Source of the DNA: Streptomyces sp. NBC_01231
GTDB lineage: Bacteria; Actinomycetota; Actinomycetes; Streptomycetales; Streptomycetaceae
DNA length: 64,000 nt
Assembly: GCA_035999765.1 (NCBI GenBank)
Contig: CP108521.1
Span: forward strand, 5,766,001-5,830,000
Reading direction: 5' to 3'
Positions 23,094 through 33,725 of this stretch are shown in pieces. The position numbers and the translations under genes were made by a program. The notes below the pieces were generated by a model that made no database searches, was not told the DNA's origin, and saw only the letters and a program-made list of their open reading frames with translations. How positions within the stretch are numbered: position 1 is the first letter of the stretch; every line of letters begins with the position of its first letter.

Positions 23094-24791
23094 TCAGAAC
23101 CCTCGCGTCCGCTTCGCCGCCCGGCGTCCCGCCGAGCCCCCCGCCCCCGGCAGCCGGAGGAACAACCGCGAGATCTCCGAGCCGAGATTGACCCCGATGG
23201 CGATGGCCATGGCGAGCGCCGCGGCCTTGGACAGCGAGACCAGCCCCGCGTCGACGTCGTTCTGCGCGATCGACAACAGCCCGAAGTACGACGCGGAACC
23301 CGGCAACAGGGGCCCGATCGCCGCGGTCGTGTAGGGCAGCGCGGACGCGAACCGGTACCGGGACAGCATCTGCCCGAACAGCCCCACCAGCCCCGCCGCC
23401 ACCGCCGTCGAGGCGACCGGCGAGATCTCGGCCGTGGATTGCAGCGCGCCGTACACCGACCACGCGACACCGCCGTTCAACGTCACCGCCAGCACGGTGG
23501 ATCGTTCCTGCTGGAGCAGCACCGCGAACGCCAGGGACAGCAGCATCGACGCGCCGATCTGCCACAGCGGCCGCGGGGTGTTGGTCAGCGCCTCGTCGGG
23601 GTTGAGATGGGCGCCCAGCTGCACGCCGACGTAGAGCATCACCAGCACTCCGGCGACGATGCCCACGAAGAAGTACATGACCTCCAGCAGACGCGCGGAC
23701 GCGGTGATGTAGAAACCCGTCAGACCGTCCTGCACGCCCGCCACCAGGGCCCGTCCGGGCAGCAGCGCGAACAGCCCACCGGTGATCACCGCGGACGCCT
23801 TCACATCGACGTCCGCCAGCGTCAGCGCGATCCCGATCGCGGCCGGCGGCATCGCGGCCGCGGTGAACTGGTAGAATTCCGGCAGCCCGCGCCCCGCGCA
23901 CAACCACGCCAGCCGGTCGCCGAGCATCGCGCCCAGCGCGGCCGCCACGAAGACGAGCAGATCACCGCCGACCAGCACGGATGCCGCGCCCGCGAGCAGC
24001 CCGCTCGCCCCGGTCAGCGCCCAGCCGGGGTACGGGTGCCGGTTTCGGCGGATCTCGGCGAGCCGCCGGTAGGCCTCCTCCAGGGAGATCGCCGTCTCCG
24101 GGTCGCTGAGGTCGTCCACCAGCTGGTACACGGCCGCCAGACGCGTGTAGTCGGTGCCCCGGCGGCGCACGGTCCGGGAGGCCGTCACCGGGTCGTCCAC
24201 CAGGGACGGCTGGTACGAGATCGCCAGCAGCGTGAAGGTGACGTTCGGCTCGCAGCGGTCCAGACCGTACGACCGGCAGACCGCGAACATCGCCGCCTCG
24301 ACGTCCTCCGCGCCCTCGCCGCCCGCCAGCAGCAACTCGCCGATACGCAGCGTCAGGTCGAGCACGCGCGGGACGGCCGGGCCCTCGTCCTCCTCCGACT
24401 TGTGCGCGGGTTCCGGCGCGGGCCGCTCGGCCACCGGCATCCGCAGCATCGTGCGCATCCGGTCCTGCCAGGGCAGGTCCTTGATCAGACTGACCACGGG
24501 GATACCGCTCGGCGGCGTGAACGCGGGCGGGGCGTGCTTGGAGCTGTAGGTCCTCGGCGGGCTGAACGCCGACCCCTCCGGCTCCGCGGCCGGCGACTGC
24601 GGTACGTCGAGCCCGTTGGGCATGGCGAACTCGGAGGTGGTCTCCGACTCGGCGCCGGCCCTGGGCACGGCGAGCCCGTCGGGAACGGCGAACTCGGACG
24701 TGATCTCTGAGTCGAAGGCACTCTTCGCCTCGTCCGACTGCGGTTTGCGGTCCTCCGCGTACGTCACTCCGTAGCGCTCCCTGTACGACAC
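23094..24791 (-). CDS. threonine/serine exporter family protein (ThrE)
   Basis: The 565-residue protein joins the two ThrE modules in one chain, as in Corynebacterium glutamicum ThrE: an N-terminal soluble DUF1212 part from about residue 140 ('LDLTLRIGELLLAGGEGAEDVEAAMFAVCRSYGL') with five membrane segments, and a C-terminal DUF3815-like part with five more. It should export threonine, serine or small peptides using the proton gradient. Residues 1–110 are an extra hydrophilic stretch with a repeated motif (SEFAVPDGLAVP / SEFAMPNGLDVP). The GTG at 24791 is the most likely start. Confidence 0.9.
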   Translation of the reverse strand: MSYRERYGVTYAEDRKPQSDEAKSAFDSEITSEFAVPDGLAVPRAGAESETTSEFAMPNGLDVPQSPAAEPEGSAFSPPRTYSSKHAPPAFTPPSGIPVVSLIKDLPWQDRMRTMLRMPVAERPAPEPAHKSEEDEGPAVPRVLDLTLRIGELLLAGGEGAEDVEAAMFAVCRSYGLDRCEPNVTFTLLAISYQPSLVDDPVTASRTVRRRGTDYTRLAAVYQLVDDLSDPETAISLEEAYRRLAEIRRNRHPYPGWALTGASGLLAGAASVLVGGDLLVFVAAALGAMLGDRLAWLCAGRGLPEFYQFTAAAMPPAAIGIALTLADVDVKASAVITGGLFALLPGRALVAGVQDGLTGFYITASARLLEVMYFFVGIVAGVLVMLYVGVQLGAHLNPDEALTNTPRPLWQIGASMLLSLAFAVLLQQERSTVLAVTLNGGVAWSVYGALQSTAEISPVASTAVAAGLVGLFGQMLSRYRFASALPYTTAAIGPLLPGSASYFGLLSIAQNDVDAGLVSLSKAAALAMAIAIGVNLGSEISRLFLRLPGAGGSAGRRAAKRTRGF

Positions 24792-24828
24792 GTTCGGCGT
24801 TTCTCAGTATGCGCACAGGCATGCGAGC

Positions 24829-24862
24829 GGGCCGCGCCACCCCGGAGGAGGTCACGCGGCCC
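24829..24862 (-). terminator. hairpin after ppa
   Basis: Arms GGGCCGCG and CGCGGCCC pair over 8 bp with an 18-base loop, between the ppa stop and the ThrE start. Confidence 0.5.
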
Positions 24863-24879
24863 GTGGGGCACAGCGGCGC

Positions 24880-25371
24880 TCAGTGGCCGCCGGTCTCCTT
24901 GAACCGCTTGTACGACCGCTCGATCTCGGCCTCGGCGTCCGAACGGCCCACCCAGTTGGCGCCCTCGACGGACTTGCCGGGCTCCAGGTCCTTGTAGACC
25001 TCGAAGAAGTGCTGGATCTCCAGGCGGTCGAACTCGGAGACGTGGTGAATGTCGCGCAGGTGCTCCACGCGCGGGTCGTGCGCGGGCACGCACAGCAGCT
25101 TGTCGTCGCCGCCGGCCTCGTCCGTCATCCGGAACATGCCGATCGTCCGGCACTGGATGAGGCAGCCGGGGAAGGTCGGCTCGTCCAGGATGACCAGCGC
25201 GTCCAGCGGGTCGCCGTCCTCGCCGAGGGTGTTCTCGACGAAGCCGTAGTCGGCCGGGTAGCTGGTCGAGGTGAAGAGGCGACGGTCCAGGCGGATCCGA
25301 CCGGTCTCGTGGTCCACCTCGTACTTGTTCCGTGAACCCTTCGGAATCTCGATCGTGACGTCGAACTCCAC
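24880..25371 (-). CDS. ppa: inorganic pyrophosphatase
   Basis: The 163-residue protein is a family I soluble pyrophosphatase: '[18 protein letters not shown]' with the phosphate-binding Lys/Arg, '[23 protein letters not shown]' with the signature DGDPLD metal aspartates, and '[12 protein letters not shown]'. It splits pyrophosphate and pulls biosynthetic reactions forward. The GTG at 25371 is chosen because GGAGGAG lies seven bases before it and it gives the usual 163 residues; an ATG 15 bases further up lies in that ribosome binding site. It is divergent from dacB. Confidence 0.96.
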   Translation of the reverse strand: MEFDVTIEIPKGSRNKYEVDHETGRIRLDRRLFTSTSYPADYGFVENTLGEDGDPLDALVILDEPTFPGCLIQCRTIGMFRMTDEAGGDDKLLCVPAHDPRVEHLRDIHHVSEFDRLEIQHFFEVYKDLEPGKSVEGANWVGRSDAEAEIERSYKRFKETGGH

Positions 25372-25456
25372 CGGTGGCTCCTCCATGATCAACACATAGT
25401 TCTGGTGGTTAAGTGTCCCTCACGCAGGTGTGTGATCGCGAAAGGGGCTGTTGGTC

Positions 25457-27112
25457 GTGCCAGAGCTGAGGCCTTGGCGGGCCGCGAGACCGCATGTGAC
25501 GCGGGTCGCGAACGCCGTACGACCCCGTCTGGCACGCGCCGGGAACGCCGTACGACCTCGTCTCACGCGAGCCGCGGACGCCGTACGACCCCGCGTCGCC
25601 CGCGCCGCGACGGCCGCGAAACCGCAGGTCGTGCGGCTGGCACGGGCCGCAGGACCACAGCTCGCACGGATCCCGAGGCCGAAGACCGTCAAGACCTGGC
25701 AGTACACCGCGACAGCCGCCACCGCCGGGCTGGCGCTGGCCGCCTCAGTGGTGACCGTGGCAGGACCCTGGGACTCCACCGGTCAGCGTACGGCCGAGCG
25801 GGACCGGGCGGCTGCCCAGGAACGCACGGGTGGCGCAGATCACGACGGGGCACCCGGTGTGCCGGGCGGGGCGCCCCGGCCCGCCCCCAGCGCCGCCTCC
25901 GTACTGGCCGCCCTCGGCGGCACCTCGAACACCGTCACCTCCGCCCCGACCGGGCAGGGCCTGTCCACCACCCTGGACCCGCTCCTGAAGGACGCCGCGC
26001 TCGGCACCCGCCGTACGGCCGTGGTCGTGGACGTCGCCACCGGAAAGCGTCTGTACGGCACCGGAGCCGACAAGGCGCTGACCCCCGCCTCCACCACGAA
26101 GATCGCCACCGCCGTGGCGGCGCTGTCCGCGCTGGGCGCCGACCACCGCCTCACCACCCGCGTCGCCCTCGAACCCGACAGCAGGCACCTCGTCCTCGTG
26201 GGCGGCGGCGACCCCACCCTCACCGCCCACGAGGACGCCGAGGGCTGGGCAAGTCTGCGCACCCTCGCCGCCGAGACCGCGGCCGCCCTGAAGAAACGGG
26301 ACATCCGCGCGGTGACGCTGTCGTACGACACCACCCTGTACGCGGGCCCCGAACTTCACCCCATCGGAGTCAACGAGAACCTCGCCCCCGTCACCGCCCT
26401 GATGGCCGACGAGGCCCGCACGGACGCATCCATCAGCGGCCCCGTGCCCCGCGTGACGGACCCACAGAAGGACGCGACCCGCAAGTTCGCCGGGTTCCTC
26501 AAGGACCACGGCATCAGGACGACCGCCCCCGGCCCGGCCAAGGCGACGGCCCGCGCGGAATCCCTCGCCACGGTCTCCTCGCCCCCGCTCTCCGCCCTCG
26601 TCGAACGCATGCTCACCAACAGCGACAACGACATCGCCGAGGCCCTCGCCCGCCAGACGGCCGTCGCGAGCGGCGAACGCGCCGACTTCGACGGCGCCGG
26701 CCGCGCGATCACCGCCCAGTTGAAGAAGCTCCGACTCCCGTTGTCGGGCGTCGGCTTCCACGACGGCAGCGGCCTCGACCGCGACGACCGCCTGACCGCC
26801 GACCTGCTCACCTCCCTGCTCGTCGAGGCCGGCGACCCGTCCCATCCCGACCTCCGCCCGGTCCTCACCGGCCTGCCCGTGGCGGGTTTCACCGGCACCC
26901 TGACCAGCCGCTACACAAACGGCGCGGCCGGCCTCGTACGAGCCAAGACAGGCACCCTGACCGGCGTGAACACCCTGGCCGGAACGGTGGTCGACCAGGA
27001 CGGCCGCCTGCTGGCCTTCGCGTTCCTGACGTCGAACACGACGGACCCGGTGGCGGCCCAGGCGGCGCTGGACCGGACGGCCACGGCTCTGGCGGCATGC
27101 GGTTGCCGGTGA
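25457..27112 (+). CDS. dacB: D-alanyl-D-alanine carboxypeptidase/endopeptidase (PBP4 type)
   Basis: A class C low-molecular-weight penicillin-binding protein of 551 residues. The active site is complete: S-x-x-K in 'TPASTTKIATAV', S-x-N in 'MLTNSDNDIAEAL' and K-T-G in 'VRAKTGTLTGV'. It trims or splits peptidoglycan side chains outside the cell; a single membrane anchor (about residues 78–98, 'TATAATAGLALAASVVTVAG') leads it out. The N-terminal 70 residues are five to six degenerate copies of an 11–12-residue basic unit (A-V-R-P-R-L-x-R-A), unusual for the enzyme. It starts the dacB–zinc protease–tilS–hpt–ftsH block conserved in actinobacteria. GTG 25457 follows AAAGGGG; TTG 25451 is also possible. 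Confidence 0.93.
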   Translation: MPELRPWRAARPHVTRVANAVRPRLARAGNAVRPRLTRAADAVRPRVARAATAAKPQVVRLARAAGPQLARIPRPKTVKTWQYTATAATAGLALAASVVTVAGPWDSTGQRTAERDRAAAQERTGGADHDGAPGVPGGAPRPAPSAASVLAALGGTSNTVTSAPTGQGLSTTLDPLLKDAALGTRRTAVVVDVATGKRLYGTGADKALTPASTTKIATAVAALSALGADHRLTTRVALEPDSRHLVLVGGGDPTLTAHEDAEGWASLRTLAAETAAALKKRDIRAVTLSYDTTLYAGPELHPIGVNENLAPVTALMADEARTDASISGPVPRVTDPQKDATRKFAGFLKDHGIRTTAPGPAKATARAESLATVSSPPLSALVERMLTNSDNDIAEALARQTAVASGERADFDGAGRAITAQLKKLRLPLSGVGFHDGSGLDRDDRLTADLLTSLLVEAGDPSHPDLRPVLTGLPVAGFTGTLTSRYTNGAAGLVRAKTGTLTGVNTLAGTVVDQDGRLLAFAFLTSNTTDPVAAQAALDRTATALAACGCR

Positions 27113-27192
27113 CCGGGCACCCGGCGCACACAGGCCACTCCCGCCAACCTCACGGCCTGCCCCAAAAGGGGCCGCTCACGTACGGTTGACGC

Positions 27193-28323
27193 ATGACGAG
27201 CATCGGTGGTGCCGAGATGGTCGACTGGAATCTCGCGGTCGCGACCGCGACCCGGCTCGTACGGCCGGGCCCCGACGTGAGCCGCGACGAGGCCCGGGCC
27301 GTCGTCGCGGAACTGCGCCGGCATGCCAAGGCCTCGGAGGAACACGTCCGGGGCTTCACCCGGATGGCGACGGAAGAGTCCCATGACACGCCGATCCTCG
27401 TCGTCGACCGCCCGGGCTGGGTCCGGGCGAACGTTGCCGGGTTCCGCGAGATCCTCAAGCCGCTCCTCGACAAGATGCAGGAACGACGTGGCAGCACCCC
27501 GGGCGGCGCGGTCATGGGCGCCGTCGGCGGCAAGGTGACCGGCGTCGAACTCGGCATGCTGCTGTCCTTCCTGTCCTCCCGCGTCCTCGGCCAGTACGAG
27601 ACCTTCGCCCCGGCCACCCGCGACCTCCCGGCCCGCGGCGCACCGAGCGGCGGCGGCCGGCTGCTCCTCGTCGCCCCGAACATCGTCCACGTGGAGCGCG
27701 AACTCGACGTGGAGCCCCACGACTTCCGGCTGTGGGTGTGCCTCCACGAGGAGACCCACCGCACGCAGTTCACGGCCGTGCCCTGGCTGCAGGACCACCT
27801 GGAGGGCGAAATCCAGTCGTTCCTGGGGGAGACCGAGGTCGACCCCATGACCGTCCTGGAACGCGTCCGGGACGCCGCCCAGTCCCTCGCGGGCGGGCGC
27901 CCCGAGGGCGAGGAGGACGAGGGCGGCAGGTCCCTCGTGGAAATCGTGCAGACGCCCGCCCAGCGGGAGATCCTCGGCCGCCTCACCGCGGTGATGTCCC
28001 TCCTGGAGGGCCACGCCGACTTCGTCATGGACGGAGTCGGCCCCCAGGTCGTCCCGTCCGTCGCCGAGATCCGTGAGAAGTTCCAGCAGCGACGCGCCAA
28101 GGGCGCCTCCCGACTGGACCTCGCCCTGCGCAAGCTCCTGGGTCTGGACGCCAAACTCCGGCAGTACCGCGACGGCGAACGCTTCGTGCGGGCCGTCGTC
28201 GACCAGGTCGGCGTGGACGGCTTCAACCGCGTGTGGACGTCCCCGAACACCCTCCCGACGAAGGCGGAGATCGCCAAACCGGCGGACTGGGTCGCGCGGG
28301 TGCACCGCAAGGCCGAGTCGTGA
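27193..28323 (+). CDS. zinc-dependent metalloprotease (DUF2342 family)
   Basis: The 376-residue protein is the actinobacterial DUF2342 family, known from a zincin-type structure. The zinc motif is H185-E-E-T-H189 in 'WVCLHEETHRTQFTAVPW', and a third ligand Glu lies in the later helix 'LLEGHADFVMDGVG'. Other conserved parts are 'ILVVDRPGWVRANVAGF' and 'LGQYETFAP'. There is no signal peptide, so it acts in the cytoplasm. The substrate is unknown. It is always found beside tilS and dacB in actinobacteria; here 80 bases after dacB. Confidence 0.92.
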   Translation: MTSIGGAEMVDWNLAVATATRLVRPGPDVSRDEARAVVAELRRHAKASEEHVRGFTRMATEESHDTPILVVDRPGWVRANVAGFREILKPLLDKMQERRGSTPGGAVMGAVGGKVTGVELGMLLSFLSSRVLGQYETFAPATRDLPARGAPSGGGRLLLVAPNIVHVERELDVEPHDFRLWVCLHEETHRTQFTAVPWLQDHLEGEIQSFLGETEVDPMTVLERVRDAAQSLAGGRPEGEEDEGGRSLVEIVQTPAQREILGRLTAVMSLLEGHADFVMDGVGPQVVPSVAEIREKFQQRRAKGASRLDLALRKLLGLDAKLRQYRDGERFVRAVVDQVGVDGFNRVWTSPNTLPTKAEIAKPADWVARVHRKAES

Positions 28324-28515
28324 ACCCAGGTACGGAGGTCGTGAAACGAATCCGGCCGACGGCAGGCGAACGCCCCTTCAATCACCCGTCCGAGGGACCG
28401 TGAGCGAAGGGTAGGCGTGCAATGCTCGGGGAACGGCCCGGTTCTGTCACCATCTACACACTCTGAGTGACCGAGCTCGAGCTCACCCCCGAAAACTTCA
28501 TGAAGGGAACCGGAC

Positions 28516-29547
28516 ATGGGTCCCCATCCTGCGGTCGCGGCGATACGCCTGGCGGTCCGCCGCGTCCTCCACGACATCCTCAACGACCACCAGACCTCCG
28601 AGCGCGGCGCGCACGAGCGCCCACCCTCGCCGCTCGTGCTCGTGGCGTGCTCCGGCGGCGCCGACTCCATGGCCCTCGCCTCCGCCCTGGCGTTCGAGGC
28701 CCCCAAGCTCGGCATCCGCGCCGGCGGCGTCACCGTCGACCACGGCCTGCAGCCCGGCTCCGACCAGCGTGCGGACGAGGTCGTCGTACGGCTGCGCGAA
28801 CTCGGCCTGGACCCGGTCGACGCCACCGCCGTGACCGTCGGCCGCGACGGCGGCCCCGAGGCGGCCGCCCGAGACGCCCGCTACGCGGCCCTGGACGCCT
28901 CCGCGGAACGCCACGGCGCCACCGCGATCCTGCTTGGCCACACCCGCGACGACCAGGCCGAAACCGTCCTGCTCGGCCTCGCCCGCGGCTCCGGCATCCG
29001 CTCCCTGTCCGGAATGGCGGCCGTGTCCGGGAGGCCGGGGTCCGCCCGCCGTTACCGCCGTCCCTTCCTCCAACTCGACCGGCAGACCGTCCGCAAGGCC
29101 TGCATGGTCCAGTCCCTGCCCGTCTGGGACGACCCTCACAACGCCGACCCGGCATACACCCGCTCCCGGCTGCGTCACGAGGGGCTGCCCGCCCTGGAGA
29201 AGGCGCTCGGCAAAGGTGTCGTGGAAGCCCTCGCCCGCACGGCCCAGCTCTCCCGCGACGACGCCGACGCCCTGGACGCCTGGGCCGGTCAGGCCGAGGC
29301 CGCCGTACGGGACGCCGCCGGGGGCCTGGAGTGCGCCAAGCTCTACGCCCTGCCGCCCGCCGTGCGCCGCCGCATCCTGCGCCGCGCGGCCATCGAGGCC
29401 GGCGCCCCCGCGGGCTCGCTCTTCGCCCGTCACATCGAGGAAGTCGACCGTCTGATCACCGGCTGGCGCGGTCAGGGAGCCATCAATCTCCCGGGCCGGG
29501 TCGTCGCCCAACGGCAGGGTGGCAGACTGGTGATTCGGCAAGGCTGA
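28516..29547 (+). CDS. tilS: tRNA(Ile)-lysidine synthase
   Basis: The 343-residue enzyme modifies the wobble C34 of the tRNA that reads AUA, changing both its amino acid and its codon. The PP-loop ATP site SGGADS is at residues 46–51, and '[20 protein letters not shown]' (HxxDDxxET) is the second family signature. A C-terminal domain follows ('[19 protein letters not shown]'). AAGGGA lies seven bases before the ATG. It is separated from hpt by 57 bases and is probably on one transcript with it. Confidence 0.95.
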   Translation: MGPHPAVAAIRLAVRRVLHDILNDHQTSERGAHERPPSPLVLVACSGGADSMALASALAFEAPKLGIRAGGVTVDHGLQPGSDQRADEVVVRLRELGLDPVDATAVTVGRDGGPEAAARDARYAALDASAERHGATAILLGHTRDDQAETVLLGLARGSGIRSLSGMAAVSGRPGSARRYRRPFLQLDRQTVRKACMVQSLPVWDDPHNADPAYTRSRLRHEGLPALEKALGKGVVEALARTAQLSRDDADALDAWAGQAEAAVRDAAGGLECAKLYALPPAVRRRILRRAAIEAGAPAGSLFARHIEEVDRLITGWRGQGAINLPGRVVAQRQGGRLVIRQG

Positions 29548-29607
29548 TCCCGTCCTCTCCGAGGACTCTGTGGAGGGGCCGCTCAGCCGGTTGGACGACC
29601 GAAAGTG

Positions 29608-30168
29608 ATGCGGGTGGACGCGAAAGACATGGGTGCCGACCTCAAGTCGGTGCTCATCACCAAGGAAGAGATCGACGCGAAGCTGATCGAGCTGGCCGCG
29701 AAGATCGACGCGGAGTACGCGGGCAAGGACCTGCTCATCGTCGGCGTCCTCAAGGGCGCGGTGATGGTCATGGCCGACCTCGCCCGGGCGCTGTCCACCC
29801 CCGTCACCATGGACTGGATGGCCGTGTCGTCCTACGGCGCGGGCACCCAGTCGTCGGGTGTGGTGCGGATCCTCAAGGACCTCGACACCGACATCAAGGG
29901 CAAGCACGTCCTGATCGTCGAGGACATCATCGACTCCGGCCTGACGTTGTCCTGGCTGATCTCCAACCTCGGCTCGCGCGAGCCCGCATCCCTCAAGGTG
30001 TGCACCCTGCTGCGCAAGCCCGACGCCGCGAAGGTCGCCATCGACGTCGAATGGGTCGGCTTCGACATCCCCAACGAGTTCGTCGTCGGTTACGGCCTCG
30101 ACTACGCCGAGAAGTACCGCAATCTCCCGTTCGTCGGTACGCTCGCGCCCCACGTGTACGGTGGCTGA
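29608..30168 (+). CDS. hpt: hypoxanthine phosphoribosyltransferase
   Basis: The 186-residue protein has the type I PRTase motif '[17 protein letters not shown]' that binds PRPP, the flexible-loop '[21 protein letters not shown]', and the purine-specificity part '[28 protein letters not shown]'. It salvages hypoxanthine or guanine to IMP or GMP. The neighbours tilS and ftsH are in the same order in many bacteria. A GTG directly before the ATG could also serve as start. Confidence 0.96.
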   Translation: MRVDAKDMGADLKSVLITKEEIDAKLIELAAKIDAEYAGKDLLIVGVLKGAVMVMADLARALSTPVTMDWMAVSSYGAGTQSSGVVRILKDLDTDIKGKHVLIVEDIIDSGLTLSWLISNLGSREPASLKVCTLLRKPDAAKVAIDVEWVGFDIPNEFVVGYGLDYAEKYRNLPFVGTLAPHVYGG

Positions 30169-30353
30169 ACCCCTGTCGGGGTGCCGTGACGGTGATCGGG
30201 AACCCCAGCGGGCTTCCCGCCGTTGGAGCATGCGTAGACGGATCGCCAGTCGTCCCACGCGGCTTCAGGTGACAATGCTGGGGTACCGTCCGAAGAACAG
30301 TCTTTATCAAACTCACTATGGCAGGAGGGACGGGGCGGCACCGCTCCGTATGG

Positions 30354-32396
30354 ATGGACGTGAAGCGATACTTCCGTGGGCCGGTCATGTGGATCGTGCT
30401 GGCCGTCCTTGCCGTGGTCGTGTTGATGCAGGTCGTCGGCTCGTCCGGCGGCTACAAGACGGTGGACACCGGCCAGGTCGTCCAGGCGATCAACCAGAAC
30501 AAGGTCGAGTCGGCCAAGCTCACCACAGGTGACGACGAGACCATCAAGGTCACGCTCAAGAACGGCCAAAAGGTCGAGGGCAGCTCGAAGATCCAGGCGA
30601 GCTACATCGGCGACCAGGGCGTGGACATTGCCAACACGCTGCAGAACAAGTACCAGGACAAGCAGATCCCGGACGGCTACACGGTTTCGCCGTCCAAGCA
30701 GAATCCGTTCGTCGGGATGCTGATCTCTTTCCTGCTCCCCTTGATTCTCATCGTGGTCCTCTTCCTGTTCCTGATGAATCAGATGCAGGGCGGCGGCTCC
30801 CGAGTGATGAACTTCGGGAAGTCCAAGGCCAAGCTCATCACCAAGGACACCCCGAAGACGACGTTCTCGGACGTCGCCGGGTCGGACGAGGCCGTCGAGG
30901 AGCTCCACGAGATCAAGGAGTTCCTGCAGGAACCGGCGAAGTTCCAGGCCGTCGGGGCGAAGATTCCCAAGGGCGTACTGCTGTACGGCCCTCCCGGCAC
31001 CGGCAAGACCCTGCTGGCGCGCGCCGTCGCGGGCGAGGCCGGGGTCCCCTTCTACTCGATCTCCGGTTCCGACTTCGTCGAGATGTTCGTCGGTGTCGGT
31101 GCCTCCCGAGTCCGTGACCTGTTCGAGCAGGCCAAGGCGAACGCCCCGGCGATCGTCTTCGTCGACGAGATCGACGCGGTCGGCCGCCATCGCGGCGCCG
31201 GCCTCGGCGGTGGTCACGACGAGCGCGAGCAGACCCTGAACCAGCTGCTCGTCGAGATGGACGGGTTCGACGTCAAGGGCGGTGTGATTCTCATCGCCGC
31301 CACGAACCGTCCGGACATCCTCGACCCGGCGCTGCTGCGTCCCGGCCGTTTCGACCGCCAGATCGCGGTCGACCGCCCGGACATGCAGGGGCGTCTGGAG
31401 ATCCTGAAGGTCCACCAGAAGGGCAAGCCGGTCGCACCGGACGTCGACCTCTCGGCCGTCGCCCGCCGCACCCCCGGCTTCACCGGCGCGGACCTGTCGA
31501 ACGTGCTGAACGAAGCGGCGCTCCTGACGGCGCGTGGCAACCGGAAGCTGATCGACAACCACATGCTGGACGAGGCGATCGACCGCGTCGTGGCGGGCCC
31601 GCAGAAGCGGACCCGGATCATGTCGGACAAGGAAAAGAAGATCACCGCGTACCACGAGGGCGGTCACGCCCTGGTCGCGGCGGCCTCCCCGAACTCCGAT
31701 CCGGTCCACAAGATCACGATCCTTTCGAGAGGCCGTGCTCTGGGCTACACGATGGTCCTGCCGGACGAGGACAAGTACTCGACCACGCGCAACGAGATGC
31801 TGGACCAGTTGGCCTACATGCTGGGCGGCCGCGCGGCCGAGGAACTGGTCTTCCACGACCCGACCACCGGCGCTGCGAACGACATCGAGAAGGCCACGGC
31901 CACGGCCCGCGCGATGGTCACGCAGTACGGCATGACCGAGCGTCTCGGTGCCATCAAGTTCGGTGGTGACAACAGCGAGCCGTTCCTGGGCCGGGAGATG
32001 TCGCACCCGCGTGACTACTCGGAAGAGGTCGCCGCGCTGGTCGACGAGGAGGTCAAGAAGCTCATCGAGACGGCGCACAACGAGGCCTGGGAAATCCTGG
32101 TCGAGAACCGCGACGTCCTGGACCAGCTCGTCCTCCAGTTGCTGGAGAAGGAGACGCTGAACAAGGAGCAGATCGCCGAGGTCTTCGCTCCCATCGTCAA
32201 GCGTCCCCCGCGGCCGGCCTGGACCGGGTCCTCCCGGCGTACGCCGTCCACCCGTCCGCCGGTGCTCTCCCCCAGGGAGCTCGCACTGACGAACGGCGCC
32301 AACGGCGCGACGCCGGCGATCTCCACCGCGAAGTCCACCGCGGCGGAACCCGCCCCGGCGGCCGAGCCCGCCCCCGAGGAGCGCCCGGAGAGCTGA
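30354..32396 (+). CDS. ftsH: ATP-dependent zinc metalloprotease FtsH
   Basis: The protein (680 residues from this start) has two membrane segments (about 9–27 and 120–142) around an extracellular domain, an AAA+ module with Walker A GPPGTGKT at 212–219, Walker B '[12 protein letters not shown]', the SRH '[20 protein letters not shown]', and the zinc site H434-E-G-G-H438. It pulls misfolded membrane and some soluble proteins into its chamber and degrades them. The Pro/Ala-rich tail after residue 610 is disordered and less conserved. The ATG at 30318 would add 12 residues; I prefer 30354 because relatives begin '[10 protein letters not shown]'. Confidence 0.95.
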   Translation: MDVKRYFRGPVMWIVLAVLAVVVLMQVVGSSGGYKTVDTGQVVQAINQNKVESAKLTTGDDETIKVTLKNGQKVEGSSKIQASYIGDQGVDIANTLQNKYQDKQIPDGYTVSPSKQNPFVGMLISFLLPLILIVVLFLFLMNQMQGGGSRVMNFGKSKAKLITKDTPKTTFSDVAGSDEAVEELHEIKEFLQEPAKFQAVGAKIPKGVLLYGPPGTGKTLLARAVAGEAGVPFYSISGSDFVEMFVGVGASRVRDLFEQAKANAPAIVFVDEIDAVGRHRGAGLGGGHDEREQTLNQLLVEMDGFDVKGGVILIAATNRPDILDPALLRPGRFDRQIAVDRPDMQGRLEILKVHQKGKPVAPDVDLSAVARRTPGFTGADLSNVLNEAALLTARGNRKLIDNHMLDEAIDRVVAGPQKRTRIMSDKEKKITAYHEGGHALVAAASPNSDPVHKITILSRGRALGYTMVLPDEDKYSTTRNEMLDQLAYMLGGRAAEELVFHDPTTGAANDIEKATATARAMVTQYGMTERLGAIKFGGDNSEPFLGREMSHPRDYSEEVAALVDEEVKKLIETAHNEAWEILVENRDVLDQLVLQLLEKETLNKEQIAEVFAPIVKRPPRPAWTGSSRRTPSTRPPVLSPRELALTNGANGATPAISTAKSTAAEPAPAAEPAPEERPES

Positions 32397-32446
32397 CTCT
32401 CCGGGTCCTCGGGACCCCCGGTGACCTCGCCGCAGGCCCGGAATGA

Positions 32447-32486
32447 ATGCCGCGCCCCCCAGGTTCTAGCCTGGGGGGCGCGGCAT
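32447..32486. terminator. 17-bp perfect hairpin terminator between ftsH and folE
   Basis: Arms ATGCCGCGCCCCCCAGG and CCTGGGGGGCGCGGCAT pair without mismatch around TTCTAG, followed by TTCGTAT. It begins 51 bases after the ftsH stop and should end that transcript, so folE has its own promoter downstream of it. Confidence 0.9.
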
Positions 32487-32550
32487 TTCGTATATGCCTA
32501 CAGATGAGGCGCGTGGCCCACACGCGCGACAGGCACAGGAACGAGGCACC

Positions 32551-33156
32551 ATGACCGACCCCGTGACGCTGGACGGCGAGGGCTCCATCGGCGAGTTCGA
32601 CGAGAAGCGTGCCGAGAACGCCGTGCGCGAACTGCTGATCGCCGTCGGCGAGGACCCTGACCGGGAGGGCCTGAGGGAGACTCCGGCGCGGGTCGCGCGG
32701 GCGTACAAGGAGATATTCGCGGGGCTGACGCAGAAGCCCGAGGATGTGCTGACCACGACGTTCGACGCGGGGCACGACGAGCTGGTGCTCGTGAAGGACA
32801 TTGAGGTGTACTCGACATGTGAGCACCATCTCGTGCCGTTCAGGGGTGTGGCTCATGTCGGCTACATCCCGGCCACCACCGGCAAGATCACCGGTCTGTC
32901 CAAGCTGGCCCGTCTCGTGGACGTCTACGCTCGGCGCCCGCAGGTACAGGAACGACTCACCACGCAGATCGCGGACTCCCTGATGGAGATCCTGGAGCCG
33001 CGCGGTGTCATCGTCGTCGTGGAGTGCGAACACATGTGCATGTCGATGCGGGGCATCCGCAAGCCCGGTGCCAAGACGCTGACCTCGGCCGTGCGCGGTC
33101 AGCTGCGGGACGCGGCCACCCGCAATGAGGCGATGAGCCTCATCATGGCCCGCTAG
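32551..33156 (+). CDS. folE: GTP cyclohydrolase I
   Basis: The 201-residue enzyme catalyses the first step of folate synthesis, GTP to dihydroneopterin triphosphate. The zinc ligands are seen in '[13 protein letters not shown]' and '[15 protein letters not shown]'; '[27 protein letters not shown]' is the second signature. The ATG at 32551 follows GAGG and matches the usual N-terminus; the frame is open further upstream. The other fol genes lie on the opposite strand just after it, so the pathway is split into two transcripts. Confidence 0.96.
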   Translation: MTDPVTLDGEGSIGEFDEKRAENAVRELLIAVGEDPDREGLRETPARVARAYKEIFAGLTQKPEDVLTTTFDAGHDELVLVKDIEVYSTCEHHLVPFRGVAHVGYIPATTGKITGLSKLARLVDVYARRPQVQERLTTQIADSLMEILEPRGVIVVVECEHMCMSMRGIRKPGAKTLTSAVRGQLRDAATRNEAMSLIMAR

Positions 33157-33183
33157 ACGGTTTCCTGATCGCCGGGCGGGCCG

Positions 33184-33669
33184 TCACGCCGCCGAAGGTG
33201 CCCCCGTGTTGTGGTCGTCGTCCTCCGGGAGTCGGCAGACGCGCTCCAGGAAGATGGCCGCCGCTATGACGGCGACGCCCGCCAGGACCGAGAAGCCGGC
33301 GGAGATGGCCTGGTCGCGGCGGGCGGGGATGTCCAGGGACTCCAGCAGGAAGACGCCGATGCCGCCGTACAGGCCGGAGACCAGCGCGGCGACCAGGGCG
33401 CTGGCCTGACCGAAGACGACCGCGCGGGCCGCCATCAGGGGATCGACGCCCTTGGCCTCGGGTCGGCGCTCGCGCTGCGCCTTGAGGCGGGCGCGGATCG
33501 AGAGCGCCGTGGCCAGGAGGACCACGGCGATCAGGCCGAGGGCGATGGGCGCGGCCACGGGGATGCTGGGCAGGGTCCCGACCGAGTTCCACAGGCGGGC
33601 GCCTGCCCAGGACAAGATCCCGGCGACGGCGAAGACGCCGATCAGCACCCTGATGCGCAGCTCTTTCAC
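33184..33669 (-). CDS. DUF3180 membrane protein
   Basis: The 161-residue protein has four membrane segments (about 8–26, 37–58, 85–108 and 123–146) and short ends, the pattern of DUF3180. The family occurs in actinobacteria and nearly always follows folK, as here (56 bases). Its function is unknown; the fixed place suggests a link to folate or to the cell envelope but nothing in the sequence proves it. It is convergent with folE. Confidence 0.9.
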   Translation of the reverse strand: MKELRIRVLIGVFAVAGILSWAGARLWNSVGTLPSIPVAAPIALGLIAVVLLATALSIRARLKAQRERRPEAKGVDPLMAARAVVFGQASALVAALVSGLYGGIGVFLLESLDIPARRDQAISAGFSVLAGVAVIAAAIFLERVCRLPEDDDHNTGAPSAA

Positions 33670-33725
33670 GGTGTCCCTTCAGCTCCCCGAGGTCCTACGG
33701 ACTGTGGCCGTCTTGACCTTAACGG

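Noticed and set aside
28498..30258. A long minus-strand frame opposite tilS and hpt
   Set aside because: Shadow of two well-supported enzymes.
30102..32078. A 658-codon minus-strand open frame opposite hpt and ftsH
   Set aside because: No domain, no ribosome binding site; ftsH on the plus strand is certain.
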